Below, in pieces: positions 28,267 through 36,371 of a stretch of 64,000 nt of DNA (position 1 is the stretch's first letter; every line of letters starts with the position of its first letter). The stretch lies in NCBI GenBank assembly GCA_030684405.1, contig JAUXYA010000021.1, positions 186,001 through 250,000 on the forward strand, read 5' to 3'. The notes under the pieces were generated by a model. That model did not search any database, was not told where the DNA came from, and saw only the letters and a list, made by a program, of their open reading frames with translations. Made by a program: the position numbers and the translations under genes. The stretch is from Burkholderiales bacterium (GTDB lineage Bacteria; Pseudomonadota; Gammaproteobacteria; Burkholderiales; SG8-41).

Positions 28267-28297
28267 AAAAGCCCTGCTTCGGCAGGGCTTTTTTTTG
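28267..28297 (+). terminator. Intrinsic terminator after the OmpA-like gene
   Basis: AAAAGCCCTGC-TTCG-GCAGGGCTTTT followed by further T: an 11-bp stem closed by a UUCG tetraloop. Confidence 0.95.
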
Positions 28298-28330
28298 GCC
28301 TACAATCCGGCTTCACGTTCCCGATTTCGC

Positions 28331-29644
28331 ATGCCCCCAACAACCCTCATCGAACCGCGCTGGATCATCCCGGTGGAGCCCGCCGCGACAGTGCTCGAAG
28401 CACATGCCGTGGTCATCGAGGACAGGCACATCGCCGCGGTGCTGCCTGTTGGGGATGCTGTGGGCCGTTACCCCGGCGCCGAGCGGATCGATCTGCCCGA
28501 TCATGTGCTGATCCCCGGACTGGTCAACCTGCACACACACGCCGCGATGACCCTGATGCGCGGGATGGCGGATGACCTGACTTTGATGGACTGGCTGCAA
28601 AATCATATCTGGCCCGCCGAAGGGCGGCTGGTATCGGACGAATTCGTTCACGACGGCACGCTCTTGGCCTGCGCCGAAATGCTCCGTGGCGGCATTACCT
28701 GCTTCAACGACATGTATTTTTTCCCGGAGGCCGCCGCGCGTGCCGCACTGCAGGCCGGCATGCGCGCAGCCCTGGGCATCATCACCCTCGAATTCCGCTC
28801 GGCCTATGCCAGCGATGCACAGGACTATCTCGCAAAGGGCATGGCATTGCGCGACAGCCTGCGCGACGAGCCTCTGCTGTCGTTCTGCCTCGCGCCCCAT
28901 GCGCCATTCACGGTATCCGACGAGACGTTCGCCCAGGTGGCGATCTACGCCGGAGAACTTGAACTCCCGGTGCATATCCACATCCACGAGTCCGCACAGG
29001 AAGTGGCGGACAGCGTGGCGCGCCATGGACTGCGCCCCCTGGCCCGGCTCGAGAAGGCCGGCCTGCTCGGTCCGGGACTGATCGCCGTTCACAGCGTGCA
29101 CCTCAATGCTCAGGAAATCGCACTGTTCGCCCGCCACGGCTGCTCGGTGGCGCACTGCCCTTCATCCAATCTCAAACTCGCCAGCGGCATAGCACCCGTC
29201 GCAAAGCTGCTGCAGGCCGGAATCAATGTCGGCCTCGGCACCGACGGTGCCGCGAGCAACAACCGCCTCGACCTGTTCACCGAAATGCGGCTCGCCGCAC
29301 TGCTCGCCAAAGGCAGCAGCGGCGATGCCACCGCGATGCCGGCACAACGCGCCCTTGAATGCGCGACTCTCGGCGGCGCCCGTGCACTCGGCCTGCAGGA
29401 CCGGATCGGCTCCATCGTGCCCGGGAAACTCGCGGACCTGACTGCGGTCAATCTTGCAGCGAGCGAGCTCTCCCCCTGTTACGACCCCGTTTCACACCTG
29501 GTCTATGCCGCGGGACGCGAGCACGTGAGTGACGTGTGGGTCGACGGCAAGCGGCAACTGGCCGGCGGCAAGCTGCTCAAACTGGACGAAGCCGGCATCC
29601 GCGCGCGAGCGCAGCACTGGCGACACAGGATATCCGCCTCATGA
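28331..29644 (+). CDS. mtaD: 5-methylthioadenosine / S-adenosylhomocysteine deaminase (TrzA/AtzA-like amidohydrolase)
   Basis: A 437-residue metal-dependent amidohydrolase. [24 protein letters not shown] carries the first metal-binding histidines, later ones are in HIHESAQEV and AVHSVHL, and the metal aspartate is in [10 protein letters not shown]. The family deaminates adenosine-type thioethers in SAM salvage; related members act on other purines and triazines. It directly precedes ubiG and overlaps its start (ATGA), consistent with salvage of the methylation by-product. The start at 28331 is chosen because the longer frame runs back into the OmpA-like gene. Confidence 0.85.
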   Translation: MPPTTLIEPRWIIPVEPAATVLEAHAVVIEDRHIAAVLPVGDAVGRYPGAERIDLPDHVLIPGLVNLHTHAAMTLMRGMADDLTLMDWLQNHIWPAEGRLVSDEFVHDGTLLACAEMLRGGITCFNDMYFFPEAAARAALQAGMRAALGIITLEFRSAYASDAQDYLAKGMALRDSLRDEPLLSFCLAPHAPFTVSDETFAQVAIYAGELELPVHIHIHESAQEVADSVARHGLRPLARLEKAGLLGPGLIAVHSVHLNAQEIALFARHGCSVAHCPSSNLKLASGIAPVAKLLQAGINVGLGTDGAASNNRLDLFTEMRLAALLAKGSSGDATAMPAQRALECATLGGARALGLQDRIGSIVPGKLADLTAVNLAASELSPCYDPVSHLVYAAGREHVSDVWVDGKRQLAGGKLLKLDEAGIRARAQHWRHRISAS

Positions 29645-30345
29645 ACACCAATGTCGATCCTGCAGAACTGCAGAAATTCAGCGAACTCGCCCACCGCTGG
29701 TGGGACCCGCACAGCGAATTCCGCCCGCTGCACGAGATCAATCCGCTGCGTCTTGACTACATTGATCGCATTGCGGCGCTGCGCGGCAAGGCCGTGCTGG
29801 ACGTCGGCTGCGGCGGCGGCATTCTTGCCGAAGCGATGGCATCACGCGGCGCGCGGGTCACCGGGATCGATCTTGCCGACAAGCCGCTGAAGGTCGCGCA
29901 GCTGCACTTGCTGGAGTCGAAACTGGACGTGAACTACCGCAACATCGCCGTCGAAGTCCTGGCGCAGGAAGCACCGCACAGCTTCGACGTCGTCACCTGC
30001 ATGGAAATGCTGGAGCACGTGCCCGATCCGGGGTCGGTCGTGCGTGCCTGCGCCGCGCTGCTGAAGCCCGGAGGCCATGCGTTTTTTGCAACCCTCAACC
30101 GCAATCCGAAGTCCTACCTGTTCGCGATCATCGGCGCTGAGTATGTGCTGAAGCTGCTGCCGCGTGGCACCCACGATTACGCCCGCTTCATCAAGCCCTC
30201 CGAACTGTCGGCCACCTGCCGCGGCGCCGGGTTCGACGTTGGCGGCCTCATCGGCATGACCTACAACCCCTTCAGCAAGGTCTACGCACTTGAAGCGGAC
30301 ACCAGCGTCAACTACATCCTCCACGCACGCGCGCCACTGCCATGA
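29641..30345 (+). CDS. ubiG: Ubiquinone biosynthesis O-methyltransferase
   Basis: A 234-residue SAM-dependent methyltransferase that performs both O-methylations of the ubiquinone ring. [16 protein letters not shown] is the SAM-binding motif, and [11 protein letters not shown] and [13 protein letters not shown] are UbiG signatures. N-terminal [26 protein letters not shown] is also typical. Start and stop are both overlapped by neighbours (ATGA at each end), so mtaD-ubiG-gph is one translationally coupled operon. Confidence 0.95.
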   Translation: MNTNVDPAELQKFSELAHRWWDPHSEFRPLHEINPLRLDYIDRIAALRGKAVLDVGCGGGILAEAMASRGARVTGIDLADKPLKVAQLHLLESKLDVNYRNIAVEVLAQEAPHSFDVVTCMEMLEHVPDPGSVVRACAALLKPGGHAFFATLNRNPKSYLFAIIGAEYVLKLLPRGTHDYARFIKPSELSATCRGAGFDVGGLIGMTYNPFSKVYALEADTSVNYILHARAPLP

Positions 30346-30986
30346 CCACAGCCGTCCTCTTCGACCTCGACGGCACCTTTGCCGACACCGCACCCGACCT
30401 CGGCCTTGCGGTCAACACCATGCGCGCCGCGCGTGGCCTGTCACCCGTGCCGCTGGCCGACACCCGCCGCGTCACCTCGCTGGGCGCACGCGGCTTGCTC
30501 AGCGTGGGTTTTGGCATCACGCCGGAGCACCCCGACTACCTGGCCATGCGCGAGGAATTCCTCCAGCTCTATGAAAACAAACTCTGTTGCGAAACAACGC
30601 TGTTTCCCGGCATGGCCGAACTCATTGACCGTCTCGAGCAGCGCAATGTCGTCTGGGGCATCGTCACCAACAAAGCCGAACGCTTCGCGAAGCCGCTGAT
30701 GCTGCAGCTGGGATACGCGACACGCGCCGCCTGCATCATCGGTGGCGACACCACCGCCCACATGAAACCTCACCCCGCACCCCTGCTCGCCGCCGCGGAG
30801 GCTATAGGGATCGCACCGCAATCCTGCCTCTATGTCGGCGACGACGAACGCGATATCCGGGCCGGCCGGGCTGCCGGCATGCGCACGGTTGCCGTGCGCT
30901 TCGGTTACCTGAACGGCAGCAACCCGGAAGACTGGAACGCAGACAGCCTCGTTTCCTCACCACTGGAAATAGAAAATATACTTTAA
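30342..30986 (+). CDS. gph: Phosphoglycolate phosphatase (HAD family)
   Basis: A 214-residue HAD hydrolase. The nucleophile motif is [15 protein letters not shown], motif II threonine is in [10 protein letters not shown], and the acidic motif is YVGDDERDI. It removes 2-phosphoglycolate formed by DNA repair or oxygenation. It is coupled to ubiG by an ATGA overlap, the usual gammaproteobacterial/betaproteobacterial context. An AT-rich element follows its stop codon and precedes ssrA. Confidence 0.92.
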   Translation: MTTAVLFDLDGTFADTAPDLGLAVNTMRAARGLSPVPLADTRRVTSLGARGLLSVGFGITPEHPDYLAMREEFLQLYENKLCCETTLFPGMAELIDRLEQRNVVWGIVTNKAERFAKPLMLQLGYATRAACIIGGDTTAHMKPHPAPLLAAAEAIGIAPQSCLYVGDDERDIRAGRAAGMRTVAVRFGYLNGSNPEDWNADSLVSSPLEIENIL

Positions 30987-30987
30987 A

Positions 30988-31000
30988 AACAATAGGTTAT
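30988..31000 (+). promoter_or_regulatory. AT-rich element with IHF-like core upstream of ssrA
   Basis: AAACAA-TAGG-TTA has one mismatch to the IHF consensus. It is followed by TATAAT within a hairpin GGTTAT-ATA-ATAACC (30996-31010), which could be a -10 element for a longer ssrA precursor. Confidence 0.35.
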
Positions 31001-31093
31001 ATAATAACCCTGAGGGTCAGGCACCATGCGATAATCGCCCACCGCACGGCTGGCACTTGAACTTCAGCCCTGCGGCGCAATCTGAGTAACTAT

Positions 31094-31457
31094 GGGGGCG
31101 ACCCGGTTTCGACGTGGGTTACAAAGCAGCACAGGGCATGCCAAGGTCCAGTCACCTTGTAAATCCGCTGGAAATTTATACACGCCAACGACGAGCGTTA
31201 TTCTCTAGCCGCCTAACACCGGCTAGACGTTGCACTGATCTGCTGATGGGTCAGGCCCCGAGAGGGGTGCAACGTCATTTACATCAGCCTCTCTGCAGGG
31301 TTTGGTCACTTAACCTTGTGGATCCGTCGAAGTGACTAGCCAAACACCAGCCTGCCGGTTGGCGGGTGCGAGGCGAAACCCAAATAACCAGGCTAAGCAT
31401 GTAGTCCTGGCTGTGGAGGGCTTGCGGACGCGGGTTCGATTCCCGCCGCCTCCACCA
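31094..31457 (+). ncRNA. ssrA: tmRNA
   Basis: A 364-nt transfer-messenger RNA. The tRNA-like domain is formed by 5' GGGGGCGACCCGGTTTCGACG and 3' GGTTCGATTCCCGCCGCCTCC-ACCA, which pair in the acceptor stem. The resume codon GCC at 31184 opens the tag reading frame ANDERYSLAA, ending TAA at 31214-31216. tmRNA rescues stalled ribosomes and marks the product for proteolysis. Its 3' end is the integration site of the island that follows. The 3' CCA is encoded and the RNA is intact despite the insertion. Confidence 0.97.
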
Positions 31458-31465
31458 TTTACTAG
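31452..31465 (+). other. attL (ssrA-proximal attachment site)
   Basis: CCACCATTTACTAG starts in the last bases of tmRNA and recurs exactly at 38133-38146; flanking GCCGCC also matches approximately. These are the expected direct repeats at the ends of an element integrated in ssrA. Confidence 0.85.
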
Positions 31466-31491
31466 TCCAAAGTAGTCCAGCAAAATCCACT

Positions 31492-31517
31492 AACCCGCCT
31501 AAGTGCGGGTTTTTTAT
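31492..31517 (+). terminator. Island-borne terminator behind ssrA
   Basis: ACCCGC-CTAAGT-GCGGGT followed by a T-run. It lies inside the island just after attL and would end ssrA transcription in place of the native terminator displaced to 38149. Confidence 0.8.
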
Positions 31518-31534
31518 TGGTTTTTTTATCCAAT

Positions 31535-31620
31535 TGGGGGCAACTACGTCCATTGACATCCGGTACAAGCTGGGGGCAACATTGGGGGCAACTGGGAAAA
31601 CGTAAAAGGAGTTGCCCCCA
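31535..31620. promoter_or_regulatory. Integrase arm-type repeat cluster, left end
   Basis: The 10-mer TGGGGGCAAC occurs at 31535, 31571 and 31583, and inverted as GTTGCCCCCA at 31611-31620. Two further copies lie at the right end of the island (38042, 38054). Position and orientation fit arm-type sites for the integrase. The inverted copy lies between the integrase Shine-Dalgarno and its ATG. Confidence 0.75.
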
Positions 31621-31621
31621 A

Positions 31622-32836
31622 ATGACCCTCACTGCCATAGCTATCCAGAAGGCCAAAATCAGCGATAAAACCGTGCGCCTTTTCGACGGCGGCGGACTGT
31701 ATTTGGAAGTCACCCCAACCGGGGGCAAGTGGTGGCGGCTGAAATATCGCTACGGGGGCAAGGAAAAGCGCCTTTCCCTTGGCGTTTATCCGGAAGTGTC
31801 GCTACGGCTAGCCCGCGCCCGGCGCGACGATGCCCGCAAGCTGCTAGCCGAAGGGATAGACCCCAGCGAGAACCGCAAAGCCCTGAAAACCGCCAAGGCT
31901 GACCGGGCCGCAAACAGTCTGGAAATCATTGCCCGCGAGTGGCACGGAAAATATTCCGCCACATGGGTTAAGAATCACGGCAACCGCATTCTGCGTCGCC
32001 TTGAGCGCGATATTTTCCCTTGGATTGGCGGGCGACCCATTGCGGAAATAACCGCACCCGAGCTGCTGGCCGTAATCCGGCGCATTGAAAGCCGGGGGGC
32101 ACTTGAAACCGCACACCGCGCCCTATCCAACTGCGGCCAGGTATGGCGCTATGCCATTGCCACCGGGCGCGCCGAACGCGACCTATCAGCCGATTTACGC
32201 GGCGCACTGCCCCCGGTTAAGGGCGAGCATTTCGCAGCGATTACCGACCCCAAGCGGCTAGCTGACCTGCTACGGGCCATTGACGGCTACCAAGGCACAC
32301 CAACCGTTCACTATGCCTTGCGTCTTGCGCCTTTGGTTTTCGTACGACCCGGCGAACTCAGAAACGCGGAATGGGCACACTTCGATCTGGACGCTGCCGA
32401 ATGGCGCTACACCGTAAGCAAGACGCAAACCGAGCATATCGTGCCCCTGTCCACACAGGCAGTGGCAATTTTGCGCGACCTGCACAAGCTGACCGGCGAA
32501 GGGCGCTACCTGTTCCCCGGGGCGCGCAGCATTAAACGCCCCATGAGCGATAACGCTATTCTTGCCGGGCTGCGGCGCATGGGAATCAGCAAGGATGAAA
32601 TGTCCGGGCACGGCTTCCGTGCTACTGCCCGCACAATTCTGGATGAAGTCTTGGGAATACGACCGGACTACATCGAGCATCAGTTAGCGCATGCCGTACG
32701 CGACCCGAACGGACGTGCCTATAACCGCACGGCCCACCTGCCGGAACGCAAAGAGATGATGCAACGATGGGCAGACTATTTAGATTCGATCAAGCTTGGA
32801 GCATCCATTATTAATATCAAAGAAAAAGCTGCATAG
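31622..32836 (+). CDS. Tyrosine-type site-specific integrase (P4-like)
   Basis: A 404-residue recombinase responsible for integration and excision at ssrA. An N-terminal DUF4102-type arm-binding domain (KTVRLFDGGGLYLEVTP and KEKRLSLGVYPEVSLRLAR) is followed by a core-binding region and the catalytic domain. Visible catalytic residues are Arg in VRPGELRNAEW, Lys in VSKTQTEHIV, His and Arg in GHGFRATART, His in QLAHAV and Tyr in RAYNRTAHLPER. The start is the ATG at 31622 with AAAGGAG 11 nt upstream; translation further upstream only reads the arm-site repeats as WGQ-rich peptide. Confidence 0.95.
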   Translation: MTLTAIAIQKAKISDKTVRLFDGGGLYLEVTPTGGKWWRLKYRYGGKEKRLSLGVYPEVSLRLARARRDDARKLLAEGIDPSENRKALKTAKADRAANSLEIIAREWHGKYSATWVKNHGNRILRRLERDIFPWIGGRPIAEITAPELLAVIRRIESRGALETAHRALSNCGQVWRYAIATGRAERDLSADLRGALPPVKGEHFAAITDPKRLADLLRAIDGYQGTPTVHYALRLAPLVFVRPGELRNAEWAHFDLDAAEWRYTVSKTQTEHIVPLSTQAVAILRDLHKLTGEGRYLFPGARSIKRPMSDNAILAGLRRMGISKDEMSGHGFRATARTILDEVLGIRPDYIEHQLAHAVRDPNGRAYNRTAHLPERKEMMQRWADYLDSIKLGASIINIKEKAA

Positions 32837-32884
32837 ACAAAAAATCCACAAAAATATGCTGATTACATTAACCAAAGAGTAAAC

Positions 32885-33703
32885 ATGAATAACAAATTTC
32901 CAGAGATTCTCGAATTAAATACGCTATCTGGGATAGCGCTAAGCCATGAAGAAAATTATTTATATTACGAGAATTTAGAATCTTATCCATTACGGCAACG
33001 ATTGATTAAAGTAACTAGATATTGTTGGTTTCACTTAACAGAGAATAAATTTAGTGAAAATACTGTAAAAACGGTTTGCCAAATCATTCGTGACGAAGGG
33101 ATTGAGTGGCAAGCGTATTGCGATTTCGAAGCGTTCAACGATTATGAAGAAGGTGAACTTAAGGAAGTCACGGGAGACCACCCGATTACTCCCGGAAACT
33201 CCCTGGCAAGATATGAAATAAATTGCATTCCACCACTGCGCGCTTGGGCGTTTAGTGCAGACTTACAAACTTCACTTGAAGTAAAAGAAGAAGATTGGAT
33301 TTCAAAATTACCATTATCAGAGGAAGGCAAACACTGGCAGTGGAGTGATATAAATTTTGCAGCCGCATTGGTAGCAGTTGATTATTCCGCACGCCATTTA
33401 ATGGCCGATGAACCTTACAAAGCAGGCGCATGGTGCGCCACTGCCTACGAACACTATGGCATGGGTTTAGGATTAAGTTGGTCAGATAACGCAGCTACCG
33501 AGCTAGCCAAAATCGGGGCAAATCATCGCCATGCGAAAAATCGTGAAACCAAAGCAAATGCGATAAAAATTTATGAATCCAGAACTTGGCCCTCTCAAAA
33601 TGAAGCTGCTAGAAAAATCGCAAGGGAAGTCAACATAACTGAATTTGTGGTTCTGCGATGGATCAGAGAACACAGAAAAAAAAGCACTCTGCCAGCAGAG
33701 TAA
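32885..33703 (+). CDS. Hypothetical island protein with C-terminal HTH-like segment
   Basis: A 272-residue protein I do not recognise. It is AT-rich compared with its surroundings, consistent with transfer. There is no signal peptide or transmembrane helix. The N-terminal 130 residues are acidic and rich in aromatic residues. The C-terminal 45 residues (TWPSQNEAARKIAREVNITEFVVLRWIREHRKK) look like a helix-turn-helix, suggesting a DNA-binding or regulatory protein. It lies 48 bp after the integrase and could be co-transcribed with it. Function unknown. Confidence 0.7.
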   Translation: MNNKFPEILELNTLSGIALSHEENYLYYENLESYPLRQRLIKVTRYCWFHLTENKFSENTVKTVCQIIRDEGIEWQAYCDFEAFNDYEEGELKEVTGDHPITPGNSLARYEINCIPPLRAWAFSADLQTSLEVKEEDWISKLPLSEEGKHWQWSDINFAAALVAVDYSARHLMADEPYKAGAWCATAYEHYGMGLGLSWSDNAATELAKIGANHRHAKNRETKANAIKIYESRTWPSQNEAARKIAREVNITEFVVLRWIREHRKKSTLPAE

Positions 33704-33812
33704 ATACTCTACCCGCATAACACTTACTCTGTCAGCACAGCGTCTATTTTCATCTGTTTAGCGCTAGTAGATTGCATCATGTTCCAACAACCTCCACCAA
33801 GGGGAAAACGTG

Positions 33813-34004
33813 ATGCAGTCAATTCTCAGACTACCCGCAGTAAAGACCCGTACCGGGCTTTCCCGCAGCACAATTTATCTCAGAGTTTCTGAAGGTAAAT
33901 TTCCAAAACCAATTGCGCTCGGCCCTCGCGCCGTTGGCTGGATTGATCTGGAAATTGAAGCTTGGATGCAAGAGCGTATTAAGCAAAGCCGTAAGGCTGC
34001 TTGA
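33813..34004 (+). CDS. AlpA-family excisionase/regulator
   Basis: A 63-residue MerR-like winged-helix protein: LRLPAVKTRTGLSRSTIYLRVSEGKFPKPIALGPRAVGWIDLEIEAWM is the full AlpA signature. In P4-like and IME elements AlpA acts as transcription factor and recombination directionality factor for the adjacent integrase. AGGGGA lies upstream; a GTG directly before the ATG is an alternative start. It begins the second gene block of the island, after an 109-bp gap. Confidence 0.88.
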   Translation: MQSILRLPAVKTRTGLSRSTIYLRVSEGKFPKPIALGPRAVGWIDLEIEAWMQERIKQSRKAA

Positions 34005-34013
34005 AAGTTGCTC

Positions 34014-34334
34014 ATGCCGCCAAATAGAAAACCCGGCTGCGCTGGCAGGCGCACACCGGGCTTATCCAAAACATGCAAGCACAATGCTACCGACACTACG
34101 TCCGCCGCGCAACGCGGGCGACTGCTTGCGGCCCTCAAAACCCGCCCCCTCAGTACTTTGGAAGCACGGCGAGAGCTGGACGTTTTACACCCCGCCGCAA
34201 GGGTCATGGAACTTCGGCGCGATGGCTATCCGATTGAACGGGCCTGGACGCATGACGTTACGAGCGAAGGCTACCTGCACCGGGTAGCAAGGTATCACCT
34301 GACCGGCGAAAGGGCGCAACGTGAACTCTTTTGA
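34014..34334 (+). CDS. Small helix-turn-helix domain protein
   Basis: A 106-residue basic protein. Its second half, RLLAALKTRPLSTLEARRELDVLHPAARVMELRRDGYPI followed by a short beta-wing and ARYHLTG, matches the winged helix-turn-helix (PF14090-like) found in prophages and islands. It probably binds DNA and regulates the element. Its 3' end overlaps the next small gene by 14 bp. Confidence 0.75.
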   Translation: MPPNRKPGCAGRRTPGLSKTCKHNATDTTSAAQRGRLLAALKTRPLSTLEARRELDVLHPAARVMELRRDGYPIERAWTHDVTSEGYLHRVARYHLTGERAQRELF

Positions 34335-34464
34335 CTGGTATCAGGAACTGCAAACCCTCGCTAGTCGCTTTGCCCATTTAGGCATATCCGCCGACCTTGC
34401 CAGCTTGACCAGTGCAGAAGCCTACGCCCTGCTGAGGTGGCTGCGCCGCCTGTCCGGAGCTTAA
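34321..34464 (+). CDS. Small hypothetical protein (47 aa)
   Basis: GTG-initiated frame of 47 residues (MNSFDWYQELQTLASRF at the start, RWLRRLSGA at the end), overlapping the preceding HTH gene by 14 bp and ending 3 bp before the next start. The tight packing and coding-like composition support translation by coupling. No family is recognised. Confidence 0.5.
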   Translation: MNSFDWYQELQTLASRFAHLGISADLASLTSAEAYALLRWLRRLSGA

Positions 34465-34467
34465 GGC

Positions 34468-34953
34468 ATGGGAAACAAGCGTTATAAGGAAAGCAAGGCT
34501 AAGCGTGAGCGCGGCGGATTCTTGGCTATGCCGTTCAACGTGCTGAATTCGCGTACCTATGCCGGACTTTCCGCCCATGCCGTGAAGCTGTTGCTTGATC
34601 TGGGCAGCCAGTACCGCGGCGACAACAACGGCGACCTGAGCGCCGCATGGAAGCTGATGAAACCGAAGGGCTGGCGTAGCGAGGAAACGCTCGCCAAAGC
34701 AAAGCAGGAGCTATTAAGGGCCGGATTCATCATCGAGATGAGGAAAGGGCGCAGACCGAACGTATGCAGCCTCTACGCCCTCACCTGGCAAGCCCTGGAC
34801 CCATCCACAAAGCACGATGCCGGTCCAAAAGGATTTACATTTGGCGCATGGAAGGCAAACGAACCAATGCCTGCAATCAAGCCCCGCGTGCCCACCACTG
34901 GCGGGAAAATCACCCCCCTTACTACGCCCGCCGTAGTAGCGGAGGCAGCATAG
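34468..34953 (+). CDS. Replisome-organiser-like winged-helix protein
   Basis: A 161-residue basic protein. The segment GGFLAMPFNVLNSRTYAGLSAHAVKLLLDLGSQYRGDNNGDLSAAW and the later WRSEETLAKAKQELLRAGFI resemble the N-terminal winged helix of phage replisome organisers and plasmid Rep-type proteins. The C-terminus is proline-rich and low in complexity. Its 3' end contains the first of four palindromic 15-mers that continue downstream, an arrangement recalling an initiator gene beside its own origin. Replication initiation is inference. Confidence 0.6.
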   Translation: MGNKRYKESKAKRERGGFLAMPFNVLNSRTYAGLSAHAVKLLLDLGSQYRGDNNGDLSAAWKLMKPKGWRSEETLAKAKQELLRAGFIIEMRKGRRPNVCSLYALTWQALDPSTKHDAGPKGFTFGAWKANEPMPAIKPRVPTTGGKITPLTTPAVVAEAA

Positions 34954-35045
34954 CTACGCCTGCCGTAGTAGGTACAGCCGCCACTGCTACGCCTCCCGTA
35001 GCTATCCGGGCATTTTTTCGTCCTCACCTGCTACGCCTGCCGTAG
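34922..35045. repeat. Four palindromic 15-mers, iteron-like array
   Basis: CTACGCCYGCCGTAG or a one-base variant occurs at 34922, 34954, 34987 and 35031. Each copy is itself an inverted repeat (CTACG and CGTAG around 5 nt). Start-to-start distances are 32, 33 and 44 bp, near three to four helical turns, so bound proteins would lie on the same DNA face for the first three. They follow the replisome-organiser-like gene and could be an origin, operators or attenuating hairpins. Confidence 0.85.
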
Positions 35046-35072
35046 TGCTATCTAGAATCACCATCTCCCTAT

Positions 35073-35753
35073 ATGCCCTCTAAGCAATCCAAGCGCAATC
35101 AGCCCGCAAAGTCAGAGCCCGCGAAACCAAACCCGGCAGCCATTGAAGTGGCAGCCCGCGATAAAAGCGAATTTGATGCCTCCATTGCCCGCACGTTGAC
35201 CCGCCCTAGCGTCCAAGCTGCCGCAACCATTTACGAGTACGAGCAGGGAGCAAAGCAAGGGCGCAACATTAACGCCTTTGTAGGCGAACTCTCAGCACAG
35301 GCAGATGCGGTTATTAAGGGCGATTTACGGCGCGTCGAAGCCATGCTAGTTGCTCAAGCGCATACGCTGGATGAGGTTTTCAATAACCTGGCACGGCGAG
35401 CGTATCGCAACATGGGCGAACACCTACCCGCAGCAGAAACCTATCTACGATTAGCTTTGAAGGCCCAAAGCCAGTGCCGGGCATCTCTTGAAACGCTGGC
35501 GCAGATCAAGAATCCGCCCATCGTCTATGCGAAGCAGGCAAACATTGCGAACGGGCCGCAGCAAGTCAATAACGGCATCTCCCCGCAGGCGCGGGAAATT
35601 GAAAAACCGCAAAACAAACTTTTGGAGGCCAAGCATGGCGAACGGCTGGACACCGGAGCGGCGGGCGCGGCAAGCAATCCTGATCCACAACTGGCGGCCT
35701 TGGGAAAAATCGACCGGCCCCAAGACCGAATACGGAAAAATGAGGGCATCTAA
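35073..35753 (+). CDS. Conserved mobile-element protein of unknown function
   Basis: A 226-residue protein. The first 25 residues are Lys/Pro/Ala-rich. A helical core follows with VEAMLVAQAHTLDEVFNNLARRAYRN and YLRLALKAQSQCRASLETLAQIKNPP, then a loop-like NIANGPQQVNNG segment and a polar tail. I recall this pattern from uncharacterised proteins of prophages and islands in proteobacteria. No catalytic motif is visible. The last 119 bp are overlapped in another frame by the next gene. Confidence 0.65.
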   Translation: MPSKQSKRNQPAKSEPAKPNPAAIEVAARDKSEFDASIARTLTRPSVQAAATIYEYEQGAKQGRNINAFVGELSAQADAVIKGDLRRVEAMLVAQAHTLDEVFNNLARRAYRNMGEHLPAAETYLRLALKAQSQCRASLETLAQIKNPPIVYAKQANIANGPQQVNNGISPQAREIEKPQNKLLEAKHGERLDTGAAGAASNPDPQLAALGKIDRPQDRIRKNEGI

Positions 35754-35823
35754 AAACGCCTATCGTGGCTCAGTCCGTCAACAATTGCGTTCACTAGCAA
35801 GAATTTTACGGCACTCAATATGA
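35635..35823 (+). CDS. Small conserved mobile-element protein, overlapping frame
   Basis: A 62-residue basic protein beginning MANGWTPERRARQAILIHNW, continuing WEKSTGPKTEYGKM and KNAYRGSVR. Sequences of this type accompany the preceding gene in other islands, as far as I recall. GGAGG lies 6 nt before the ATG, a better ribosome site than most in the island. It overlaps the preceding gene by 119 bp in a different frame, so this stretch is read twice. Confidence 0.6.
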   Translation: MANGWTPERRARQAILIHNWRPWEKSTGPKTEYGKMRASKNAYRGSVRQQLRSLARILRHSI

Positions 35824-35904
35824 AAAAAATTTAGTTAAAATGCCAAAAGCATTTGACGTAAAAAATTCCTATATCAAGTAATACGTATTACAGGGGGAAA
35901 TGTC

Positions 35905-36297
35905 ATGTCATTTGATGGCAATCAAAACGATGACTCCGCCAATAGCGAAACCCAGGAAAAACTTGATCCAGGAAAAACGACCGACAGAATTCTGCAATTG
36001 ATGTGGCACGGCTGGGGAATGCTTGTTAGAACGATAAGCATTGCCCTTATCGCTTTTTTTGGTTATCTATACCTTGATCCAAAATCACTAGCCGATGTGC
36101 CCTTCTCCTCAATGACCCCCAAAATGCTCGGGTCAAACTTATTGACTGGGTTGCTATTTTTGGGTTGCCTGAAGTGGTTTTTTACTTTTCCTGAGCAAGA
36201 AAACCAAACCAATGGCGAAAGTAACCCGTATGAGGGTTGGGCAGCCTTTGGTGCTTTAGCAATGGGCGGGCTTCTCTTTCTGTATTTAAAAAAATGA
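35905..36297 (+). CDS. Hypothetical membrane protein
   Basis: A 130-residue protein with a hydrophilic, acidic N-terminus of about 35 residues and three hydrophobic segments (GMLVRTISIALIAFFGYLYL, LGSNLLTGLLFLGCLKWFF, WAAFGALAMGGLLFLYL). AGGGGG precedes the ATG. AT-rich and unrelated to anything I recognise; cargo of the island. Confidence 0.6.
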   Translation: MSFDGNQNDDSANSETQEKLDPGKTTDRILQLMWHGWGMLVRTISIALIAFFGYLYLDPKSLADVPFSSMTPKMLGSNLLTGLLFLGCLKWFFTFPEQENQTNGESNPYEGWAAFGALAMGGLLFLYLKK

Positions 36298-36371
36298 TTA
36301 CCAATGGTTTATGAAAGTGATCGAGCCTACGCAAAAGTAAGCCCTACCCCAACAGGCCTGAAAGGAAAAAA

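Noticed and set aside
31114..31335. 73-codon frame within tmRNA
   Set aside because: Lies inside the structured ssrA RNA; the real coding part is only the 10-residue tag in another frame.
31517..31621. N-terminal extension of the integrase frame
   Set aside because: The extension only translates arm-site repeats (WGQ motifs); the ATG at 31622 has a ribosome binding site and gives the family start.
34922..35045. CRISPR-like array
   Set aside because: Repeats are 15 bp with unequal, partly coding spacers and there are no cas genes; iterons or operators fit better.
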